Part shown: one piece after another, positions 56,301-64,000 of the stretch
How positions within the stretch are numbered: the first letter of the stretch is position 1
Layout: each line of letters starts with the position of its first letter
From: Sceloporus undulatus
Lineage: Eukaryota; Chordata; Lepidosauria; Squamata; Phrynosomatidae
Assembly: GCF_019175285.1 (NCBI RefSeq)
Contig: NC_056527.1
Coordinates: 112,355,451-112,419,450, forward strand
DNA length: 64,000 nucleotides
Direction: 5' to 3'
The notes under the pieces: model-generated
The model's input: the letters and a program-made list of their open reading frames with translations, nothing else
The model's database searches: none
What the model was told of the DNA's origin: nothing
Program-made: the position numbers and the translations under genes

Positions 56301-58274
56301 CAGTAATCCATCCAGAAAGTATGATTGACCATGACTGCGCAAAAGACTTTCAGAGACATGTGGCAGATCCCGTCATTTACCTCATTAAAGTGACACGGCT
56401 GGCACTTGTCAATAACAAAGTTCACATATTGCAATGCCATTTAATGATGGCTTAATGGTGGGATCGGAGTTACAATTTGAAAGCCTTTCACGTTATCGTA
56501 TTCACTTACAGGTTAGTGACGGGATAAGGCTGGCTGGATTGATCATATCTCAATCCATCTGTGTGTGATACTCCAGAATTTGAGATGGGGCAATTATTAG
56601 GTGGGCCCCTCAGAGTGGTGTTGGTTTAGGTCTTTACAGCCTGGTTCTAGCAGTAGTGGTAACAGCCTTAATAGGCCACATGTGTCACTGGGTTCCCTTA
56701 TTCTATGGGCCCTGATAAACTATGGTCTGCCCCTCTCGGTTTGGTTTGCTCCTTGCTCTGCATTGGTTGTTATAGAGGCATTTTAAATGAGTTTTGAGTG
56801 TTGGACTAGGAATAGTTCTTCGTTTCTATGGGATGTTAGGGCTTCAAGAAAGAGTAGTGAGGGACCAAGGCAGTAGGATGCTAGAGAGGTGCAGAAGGTG
56901 CAGACCATACCAGGTGACACTAAGAAATGGTGACACCAATGCTCCGCAAAACTGCATTTGGGTAGAAAAAGCTGTGGCATTCACTTATATCTCTTAAAAG
57001 CTGAAGAGACGGTGTGATGGGGTGAGGCTCAGTGGGAGGAGAAAAGAGAGGCCTTAGGGTTTTGTTTTAAAATTTTCAATTTTCAAAATTTAATTTTTAA
57101 TTAATTTTGCCAAATGTTCACTTTAAACACATGAAGCTATGTATATGTAAACACAATTGTTCTGTGTATGTGATATTGTAATGTAAAGGTATAAAGTAAT
57201 GTTGCTAGTTGTTTATGTCACCACTATTACCATTACATTCAGTGATACATGGAATACAAAATACATTAATAAAGAGTGAGTTATGGGTTTAGGTATGGGA
57301 AGAGGTCAATTGGGGGGGTGGGGATGACACCATGAGATACGCCAACCCTACGACACCAAAAGCCAAGGAAGAAGGTGTCAAAGGGTTAGAGTCAGCACAT
57401 GGGAATGCTTAGATGTGTGTGTGTGTGACCATGACATCCAGCACTGGGAAGGACAAGGCTGATCATACACAGCTGATGCCATAGCTCAAGGACACTCTGG
57501 TGCCTGCGTGCAATAAACCTGATGATGAAATATGTGTCTGGATTGCACAGGAGACCTTTAGAGTGTGAGACAGGAAGTGATTGAGTTTGGGAGAACCGCA
57601 TGGTCTGAAGGCTATATAAACTCAGGGCTTCCAGTAATTGCTTGTGGGTTGTAGTAGGAGTTCATATCGTGTGATCTGTATTATAGCATTGGTGATTTGG
57701 ATAGCACTCTGTAAATAAAGATAGCACTTCAGGAGACTTGGCTTGTCTGGTCGTTAATCAGCTGAAGCCTGGCATTGGTGTGAGAGTCCCCAAAGATTCT
57801 CCATTCCTTCAGTTCCTGGAAGACATCCAGTTGCTGTTATCTCTACTGAGGCTGTGAACCACGTTTCTGAATTTGCCAGTTATACTCTGCTATATGCCAG
57901 CATTGGCTATAGGCTCAGATTAAAATGAAGGGTCAGTTGCCATGTTTTACTGTGTCTTGGGCAACATGGGCTTTCTCTCTCTCATCAGCTTAACAGTGGC
58001 CTTCCTAGCCAGGAAATTGCCTGACGGTTTCAATGAAGCCAAGTTCATCACCTTTAGCATGTTGGTCTTTTGCAGCGTTTGGGTCTCCTTTGTCCCAACT
58101 TACCTGAGCACCAAAGGAAAATATATGGTAGCCGTGGAAGTCTTTTCCATTTTATCTTCTGGTGCAGGACTATTGGTTTGCATCTTCTTCCCCAAATGCT
58201 ACATTATATTGTTAAGGTCTGATTTGAACAACAGAGAACAGTTAATCAGGAGGAGAAAGAATTCTACTTTCTAA
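53087..58274 (+). CDS. V2R-F: vomeronasal type-2 receptor, middle missing in this sequence
   Basis: Only exon 1 (53087-53301) and the last 351 bp of exon 6 (57924-58274) are present. Exons 2-5 and the first part of exon 6 are absent; the intervening sequence includes the 54466-57920 block copied from downstream of V2R-E. Both remaining pieces are open, in the expected frame and paralogous to V2R-E, with stop at 58272-58274. Two readings: an intact gene whose middle was lost in assembly (favoured), or a gene truly broken by a rearrangement. It should not be treated as a proven pseudogene. Confidence 0.7.
53479..53736 (+). other. Open 85-codon secreted-protein-like frame in V2R-F intron 1
   Basis: Starts [20 protein letters not shown], which looks like a signal sequence, then [39 protein letters not shown] and CSYFQL, with cysteines at regular places. 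Same strand as V2R-F, 178 bp after exon 1. Related but broken frames occupy the same place in V2R-E (41617) and V2R-A (5575). I do not recognise the family; it may be a chance or relic ORF. Confidence 0.25.
53770..54427. repeat. Unclassified interspersed sequence, no V2R homology
   Basis: V2R-E-like intron homology ends near 53765. The following sequence contains ATGACGAAGTATCAAAAGAC and ATTTCGACTCTCCACAAGTC plus TTCATCAGCATAAAAGAGG, a style seen in dispersed reptile repeats. No coding content identified. Confidence 0.4.
54428..54465 (+). repeat. hAT-like terminal sequence cut short
   Basis: CAGTGTTTCTCAAATAGTGG followed by GGCGCGCCCC resembles a hAT terminal inverted repeat. The element stops after 38 bp, exactly where the copied block begins. 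Confidence 0.5.
54466..57920 (+). repeat. Error-bearing near-duplicate of 48402-51975
   Basis: Collinear and nearly identical to 48402-51975, including its SINE, (TG)n and LTR-like parts, but 3455 bases against 3574. Differences are mostly single- or few-base losses scattered evenly, in unique sequence as well as repeats, with few substitutions. That pattern fits uncorrected long-read sequence used to fill a gap. The left junction interrupts a hAT-like end and the right junction falls within V2R-F exon 6. Confidence 0.85.
57924..58274 (+). CDS. V2R-F exon 6, 3' part (TM5-TM7)
   Basis: Begins abruptly at [20 protein letters not shown], then [35 protein letters not shown] and [14 protein letters not shown], ending RRRKNSTF and stop. 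No splice acceptor precedes it: the join to the upstream block falls inside the exon. Confidence 0.9.
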   Translation, partial: NEGSVAMFYCVLGNMGFLSLISLTVAFLARKLPDGFNEAKFITFSMLVFCSVWVSFVPTYLSTKGKYMVAVEVFSILSSGAGLLVCIFFPKCYIILLRSDLNNREQLIRRRKNSTF

Positions 58275-58439
58275 TATTCCTTCTACTTGCTCTCTTGTTA
58301 GCTCCAAAATATCCTATGCTGTTCAGTGTGTCCTCAAATGTATCTGGCATGAGTTACTGTGATCATTTATAAAACCTGACAAGGGGCTACTCTGTCAAAA
58401 GATCCCAGCTAGTGATAGCAACTCCCTGAAAAAACCTCT

Positions 58440-58880
58440 CTCAAGTATTTTCCATTTTGTCTACTGGGAAGGGTTACTGGGGCCTGAAGCACATGGGCCA
58501 AAAAGTGAGGCTTCCAGCCACTTTGAAGGTGGGGCATGCAGACGACTCATGCTCCCGTATCAGCTGGAAACCACTCCAGGGCTGCCTAAGGTGGCCCGAA
58601 ACCACCAGAAAAGGGGCATGGATAAAGCACTCCTTACCTGCACCCTGTTCAGGACCATGGTGGTGGCCCACTTTCAGAGCAAGCCATGTGCTCACTGTGG
58701 TCCCCACAAGCCGATCAGTGGCTGATTGGGGCTGGAGTATCCAGAGACCACTTCAACCCACTTGTCTGCTTTGGGTCTGGGTTACATCTTCTCTTGCAAA
58801 TGCTACATTATGTTGTTCCATCCTGAGCTGAACAAGAAGGATCTAGTGAAAAAGAAGCATTCCAGTATCAAACCTTCCTT
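58440..58880 (+). pseudogene. Decayed second copy of V2R exon 6 3' end (downstream of V2R-F)
   Basis: 58440-58477 (TTTTCCATTTTGTCTACTGG) and 58779-58880 (CAAATGCTACATTATGTTGT; HPELNKKDLVKKK) match the end of exon 6, split by the insertion at 58478-58778. Better preserved than the V2R-E version, where the LNKKDLVKKK-like tail is not recognisable. Confidence 0.7.
58478..58778 (+). mobile_element. MITE inserted in the V2R relic, GGGTTAC flanks
   Basis: 301 bp bounded by GGGTTAC at 58471-58477 and 58779-58785, a 7-bp direct repeat. Its start (GGCCTGAAGCACATGGGCC) and inner order loosely follow the 40232-40465 element. No coding capacity. Confidence 0.6.
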
Positions 58881-61737
58881 CCATTGGCTCCGTTCATGTT
58901 ACAGAATTAGTTGAATGGCCAAGTTGTCGATTGTGTTGCTTCAAAAATGTTCCCAGTGTGACTCTGCGGTCCTAGTGCCTCAAGTTACTCTGCATGGAAA
59001 GATCCACCAAGTGGCTTTGAAAGGCATGAAATAAGCGCCCCTCTGATCTAGATGGCCAGTGAATTATTGCAAGGTTCCAATCAAACACACACAAGTTGCA
59101 TTTTAACGCCAGAATATTTATTTCCAGTAGTGAAAACAAGAGAAAAGATGGAATAAATAAAACACTAAAACTTTATGATCACATGTAATGGTAACAAATT
59201 GTGTCCTCAAGTCATTTCCAGCTACCTACCTTCACTGAGCAAAGGAAACAAAGGAAAGGCTTGAGGAAGTCTCAGGAGATTTATTGGAAGCAGGAATTAA
59301 GCAGTAGCTGCATCCCACTGCTGATCTATAAATTCCCAGCCCTGCGTTCTAGGAGTTGTCAGAAATTATCTGAGCTACTGTCATGTTCCTGAACTCTGTG
59401 CTTGACCTGTACTGTGTTTATTCACTCTGGATGCCATTTACCTGATTTGAACATTTCTGAATCCTGTTTAGGACTTAAGGCTTGTATTTACTAAAGTAAA
59501 GTAGGTGCTGAACTGTGACTTGCCTTGCTCATTAGCTGCTGGTTATCAGCTGTGTAGCAATCAGCCTTTGGCTGGTTGCCTAAACTGTGTTTGGGACATT
59601 TACTATGGGTGGGGAGCAGGGTTGAACAACTGGAGGGTGCACATTACTTGTGTATGAAACTCTCCAGGGCTTCTCCCCAGTGGCGCTGCAGTGGTTGGTG
59701 CCACCCAGTGAAGGGTACTGCTCCACCGTCCCATCCTCTGCCTTGCTCACCTGGCCCCTGGCCCTGGCTGACCACCCACTGCCAGCCCAACTGCCGTGGG
59801 GGGGGGGGTGAAACCTTCCTTTCAGGGTCTAGCAGAGCTGTTCAAGTGAACAGCCACTCCTGGGGCGGGGGAACAATGCGGAGGCCTCCAGGCACCTATT
59901 CAGTGTCTCACACTGCTGCTGGGCAAGTGCAAAATGGAGGCAACTCCATTTCATCTCAACCAGCAGTTGCATCAGTTTTACACCTCCTCTCTTTGGGGTG
60001 TTACCTGGTGTGGTCCACATACCATGCACCCCCAAGTGACACTTCTGCTTCTTTCCCCTCCATTACTTTCTGCCCTCCAGAAAAAGTGCATCCAAACTAG
60101 GTGGCACATTCTTTTGCAAATGCAGTGAGCCATTTCAAGCAAGAAGTGACTGGAATACAGCAGGAAAGTCCATCCGTTCACTTACCTCGTGACTTGGCAT
60201 GAGTGTGCAAAAGAGGAGGAGAAGGCAGAGCAGCAACAACAGTAGGTGAAGGAGAGAAAGGGGAGGTATCTCCACTCACAATCAACCCTTTCTTCTCATT
60301 TCAATCCTCCCCTGCTTTCCTGAGCCACAGGGAACAAATGTGTCCAAGTACAATGCCTCCTCCACACCCTGCTTTCTCCTTTTCTGCTTTTCTCTCCACT
60401 TTTCTTTTCTCTCTCTCTCTCTCACTCTCTCTTCTTCCACATGGTCCTCAGCACACTTACTCCTTTAAAGTCACTTCCAAACTTTCCCAAGCACTTCTGG
60501 GTGGGGCCATATATAGGCATTGCCTCCTTATTCAGCAGGTTAAAGACAAGAGCACTATAGGTTCCACATTTCAATGATTCTTGCTTTTTGATGGTGCTGT
60601 GGTCCCCAAGCTGTCAAATAAGTGGGGGGACTCCTGTAAAGTTTTATTCTCCATTTTGAAAATACAAGTCTATATATATCTAAATAAAGGCCAAGATCCT
60701 GCATCTCCAACTTAGTTACATAAATGTAATTAAATACCATCTCCTGACCCAATCTCCCCAAAACCCTACCTTAACATCCAGCAGCCACATTGAGAGGTGG
60801 AGGACTGTTCTGCTGGTGACCAAAATGCTGCAGGATGACATTTCTATCCCTTTCCAGTAGGCAAGCTGCAGTGTAATAAGGAATTGTGAGAGGAGACCTG
60901 CTTCTAAATGGTTGTACTGCAGAATGCTGATGGGAAAGGGCTGGAAACATTGTCCTGCAACACCCCCAGTTAGAATCAGAACAGACTTTTATCTCCTGGT
61001 GCAGCTGCTGGCTGTTAATGTAAGTTTGGGGGGCAGGCATTTCTTATCATCTCAGCAACACTAAATTGATATCAAAAGTGGTGTTTTAGGTGAGTAGTCA
61101 AAAAGGGGGGCTCTCCAGTGCAGGAAATAGGCCAGACCATATTTGGAAATCTGGATGGCTTAGCATGGGGAACTAGAGGAACTTAGCCAGGTCTAAAATT
61201 AACACAATCTTTTCGCTGAGGAAGTGATGGTGAGGAGCTGAGTTTGGAGTTGCTCTGCACAACACAAACAAAGGGAATCTCCTGCAGATAGTGGAACTTA
61301 CCTTTGTCTGGAAGCATTCATGTTGATCGCCTGATTGTTCCCACATATCACACCCCATTCTTCTCCACTGGGAAAGTCACTAAAGCCTATGAAATCCTAA
61401 AGGACTGCCCTCAGGACCCGTTTCTGGTTATAGATATGGTTACTCAGACTCTAGCAAATTGATCTAGTCTGAAACCGAATAGACCCTCTGATTTCGACTT
61501 GACACCTCAATAGCTGGCCATCTCACACTCCTCGGGCAGCTACTGAGCCATCATCATTCCAATATTCTTGAGATTGGAGCTATGCTTCAGGTTCAGTACA
61601 GTATTGCCTCTTAGCAACCTGCAATTCGCATATTCTAACACCTAAGACAAAATAGTTTTATCATCTAAAAACAACATTAAAAACATGCAATTCTTATTCC
61701 TACATACCTATCCCACATCTTCATCCTTAAAATGGAA

Positions 61738-62055
61738 GAGGAGATTATCGTACTGCCCTTTTCCATCCTTGCCTCCTGACCTAAGAGTAGGATGAAAACT
61801 TTTCAGCATGGATTTTATTGCATGCATCTGTGCCCAGGCCAGAGGCATCCCGGACATGATCCAGACTGCTCACATACTTTGCAAAGAACAGGAAAATCCC
61901 ACTCTGTCTGGAACGGGTACAGGATGCCATGATTGTGTACAGGATGCCCCCAGCCTGGGCACTGGGGCTTACAATGAAATCCATGCTTAAAAGTTTTCAT
62001 CTTGCACCTAAGTCGGGAGGGAAGGATGGAAAAGGACAGTGTGATAATCTCCTAT
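61738..62055. mobile_element. Foldback element with about 115-bp arms
   Basis: 61738-61850 is the near reverse complement of about 61929-62055 (GGATGAAAACTTTTCAGCAT versus ATGCTTAAAAGTTTTCATC; TTTTCCATCCTTGCC versus GGAAGGATGGAAAA). About 80 bp lies between. One related arm lies at 33220-33330. Confidence 0.75.
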
Positions 62056-62389
62056 ATTGACTGCTATCAATCACTAACAGCTTCCATAATCTCATGCCAA
62101 GTCAAAATAGAAAATCTTTCCTCTGAACGCATGTCTTCATCTTGCTTCCTTTCCCCATTTCCTTTCCCTTCCATTTACCTCTTCTATATTTTCTACCTAC
62201 TACATCCTTCTCTTATATTATAACCTTTGCTTCATTAGTTCTTGTGTATATGTGTGAGAGAGCATGTGTGTTGATTCCCTTTGTGTAAATAAACTATATT
62301 AATTTAGAATCTGCCTCTGGAATTCTCTGGGTTCAGAACTGTTATACAAAGGCCAAGATTCCAGCTTTTATGTTACCAAATCCTTCTAA

Positions 62390-62604
62390 GGCCCAAAACA
62401 CACTGCAGAAATAATCCAGTTTGAGACCGCTTTAACTGCTGTGGCTCAGTGCTAAAGAATCTTGCAAACTGTAATTTATTGTAGCACCAGAACACTCTGG
62501 CAGAGAAGGCTAAATGTCTTACAAAAGAACAGTTCCCAGAATTCCCTAGCAAGGGCAGTTAAAGCAGTATCAAACTGCATTATTTCTGCAATACATTTTG
62601 GATC
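62390..62604. mobile_element. Long-TIR MITE
   Basis: GGCCCAAAACACACTGCAGA start, TTTGAGACCGCTTTAACTGC inside, and a complementary end ATTATTTCTGCAATACATTT. Same family as 22108-22328; another eroded copy follows at 62655-62816. Confidence 0.78.
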
Positions 62605-63322
62605 TAAGTCCTATTGAACTAAATTAATTTCCCTATTGAACACAATTAGTGAGTGCCTCCTCAGGCCGCCCTGCAATTTAGGTAACAGTTTTTTGAGACA
62701 CCAGAGCTTTCTGGCAGAAAACTCACAAAATTACATATCCCAGAATTCCATAGCATTGAGTCATGACCATTAAAAAGAGGTTAAGCTCCATTAATTCTGC
62801 ACTGTAGATGCAGTCTGTGGCCATGTCTGTATTGAGTAAATGTCCCAAATTCCCCCAGGCTCACTGCATCCTGTTTACACAATGGAAGCCCAGTGTTATC
62901 AGGGAGATACGATAAATATATTTTCTTCAGCAGCTCTGCTTTGGATTATGGATCATTCAGATAATTGCTGAAGTCTTTGGCTCCCTACCTATTGTCAAAA
63001 TCAGTATAATTAACAAGATCATTTTAATTCACCAGTCCATAATTCACTGGTTGAGTCACCAATGGCTTTCCAAAAAGTGAGAGGGGATCCATCTGAAGTC
63101 TTTCTAAATATATCAGGGTCGCTGTAACTGCTGTTATTGCATCAGATTCCTTCTGTCTTTGTGAAAGTCACGTTTCAATTTATTTCTCTCAGTTGTCATT
63201 CATAGTAGGCTTTTTGAGATTGTCAACATTTGGGATAGACAAGAAACATCTCTTCTTAGGACATGCTTTAGAAGAGTGCCCACCAGCCACATAATCCTGG
63301 TCAATTTAAAGAGGTGGCAGCA

Positions 63323-63588
63323 ATGATGTTACACAGAGAACTTGGGCAATCTGTGTTTGGAAGACACTTTGACATCAGGACAGGACTGCTTTTTTTCCTG
63401 CTGTCCAGATATGTGGAGTGCAAACTACATGCTTCGAAGTGCACCGGAAACAATCCTCTACATGTTCCCCAGGAATGGTATCAGCCAGGTGATCTGATCA
63501 TTGGAGGAATGATGTCTCATATCCAGTATGTTTTCCTCCACATTTTGTTCAATAAGCACCCTTCTGAGGAGACAGTGCAGTTCCCCTT
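63323..63588 (+). CDS. V2R-G exon 1 (gene continues beyond window)
   Basis: 266 bp, length 2 modulo 3 as in the other V2R first exons. Encodes a hydrophobic leader (TGLLFFLLSRYVEC) then [20 protein letters not shown], the V2R N-terminal motif. Donor CCCTT|GTAAGT. Two adjacent ATGs at 63323 and 63326; the N-terminus before the leader is longer than usual, so the true start is uncertain. No sequence similarity to the E/F flank, so it is a different V2R subgroup. The remaining exons would lie to the right. Confidence 0.88.
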
Positions 63589-63892
63589 GTAAGTAACCCT
63601 CACTTTCATGGAATTATCTTTAATTCTGTTATTGTGGCTGTTTGTATTTATATGGGAAATTGGATCCATTTTACTGGGATTATTTCAAGGGGAGAATACA
63701 GAGTAGACTTATATTTAAAATGTGTGTGGAGGATGTGAGACACACCAATTCTTTCCCACTTTCTTCCCATTCTTCCTCAGTTGTCTACCCTTTTATTCCC
63801 CAGTCTTTTGTCATTTCTGTCTTCCCCAGATCCATCTCTTCAGTTTCCTGCTTTTATTCCTATCCAATCTCTTCCCTCTTGCTCATACCTTC

Positions 63893-64000
63893 AGGGACGT
63901 AGCCAAGGGGGGGGGGGGGTTTGGGGGGGCCGCCCCCCCCCCCCCCCTTTCAGTTAGATAAAATGAATGGTGCGTGCGGCTGCGCCGCCGCACCCAAGCC
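63893..64000. repeat. G/C homopolymer pair at repeat end
   Basis: CAGGGACGTAGCCAAG is followed by a G-run, a short spacer, then a C-run up to about 63947. The leader resembles the terminus of a common DNA-transposon repeat. Homopolymer lengths are probably unreliable. Confidence 0.4.

Larger units (their letters stand above)
58275..63322. other. Intergenic region between V2R-F and V2R-G
   Basis: No intact gene recognised. 58275-59100 is the paralogous 3' flank of V2R-F, with a decayed exon 6 end interrupted by a MITE. 59100-61730 shows no identified content apart from a G-run near 59799 and a (CT)n tract at about 60409-60440. 61738-62055 is a long foldback, 62210-62345 has an AATAAA-bearing LTR-like end, and 62390-62816 holds MITEs. 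62820-63322 is unassigned. Confidence 0.55.

Noticed and set aside
54466-57920. A genuine recent tandem duplication of the intergenic region downstream of V2R-E
   Set aside because: Differences are dominated by scattered single-base losses, and the ends interrupt a hAT terminus and an exon. True paralogues here diverge differently. An assembly artefact fits better, though reads are needed.
53087-58274. Calling V2R-F a pseudogene
   Set aside because: The surviving exon 1 and exon 6 tail are intact; the missing middle coincides with the suspect block, so loss may be technical.
58457-58831. 124-codon ORF downstream of V2R-F
   Set aside because: It spans a MITE inserted into a V2R relic and has no coherent protein content.
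59576-60100. 174-codon proline-rich ORF
   Set aside because: Low-complexity GC-rich sequence with homopolymers, no splice context, and no recognised domain.

Overview
The window is vertebrate genomic DNA, almost certainly from a squamate reptile (lizard or snake). It carries a run of vomeronasal type-2 receptor (V2R, family C GPCR) genes with the standard six-exon V2R structure. They are embedded in L2/CR1 LINE copies, tRNA- and 5S-rRNA-derived SINEs, Tigger-like (TA-flanked) MITEs and hairpin-rich DNA elements, a mix typical of squamates. There are no bacterial-type operons, CRISPR arrays or rRNA operons.

Layout: three receptors lie on the minus strand in the left half. V2R-A runs from 5959 off the left edge, V2R-B occupies 20323-9684 (882 aa) and V2R-C occupies 32149-23989 (874 aa). 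A single decayed exon 4 (V2R-D relic) lies at 36949-37168 beside a nearly full-length L2 LINE (33584-36662). Plus-strand receptors follow: V2R-E at 41221-48417 (877 aa), V2R-F (exon 1 at 53087-53301, end of exon 6 at 57924-58274) and V2R-G (exon 1 at 63323-63588, running off the right edge). The 5' ends of the two sets face each other across about 9 kb. Internal exon lengths are nearly invariant (292, 849 or 855, 228 and 127 bp), and B, C and E splice into uninterrupted reading frames.

V2R-A and V2R-E with their flanks form an inverted segmental duplication (about 1-7600 and 37490-48420). The unique stretch between the arms carries B, C and D. Several insertions are present in one arm only and so post-date the duplication: a Tigger-like MITE, a SINE, and an L2 fragment with a second MITE nested in its tail. 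V2R-F is a tandem relative of V2R-E.

The strangest part is 54466-57920. It repeats 48402-51975 almost base for base but with scattered small deletions (net about 119 bases shorter). It sits where exons 2-5 and the first part of exon 6 of V2R-F should be. I read this as an unpolished or misplaced long-read gap fill rather than biology, so V2R-F is probably a real gene whose middle is missing from the assembly.

Other points of interest are twin 219-bp MITEs bracketing exon 3 of V2R-B, decayed second copies of the exon 6 end downstream of E and F, a conserved small secreted-protein-like reading frame in intron 1 of A, E and F, multi-hairpin GC-rich elements, and a 5S rRNA-derived SINE. In known biology each V2R makes one G-protein-coupled receptor in vomeronasal sensory neurons, with a large extracellular ligand-binding domain, a cysteine-rich linker and seven membrane helices.
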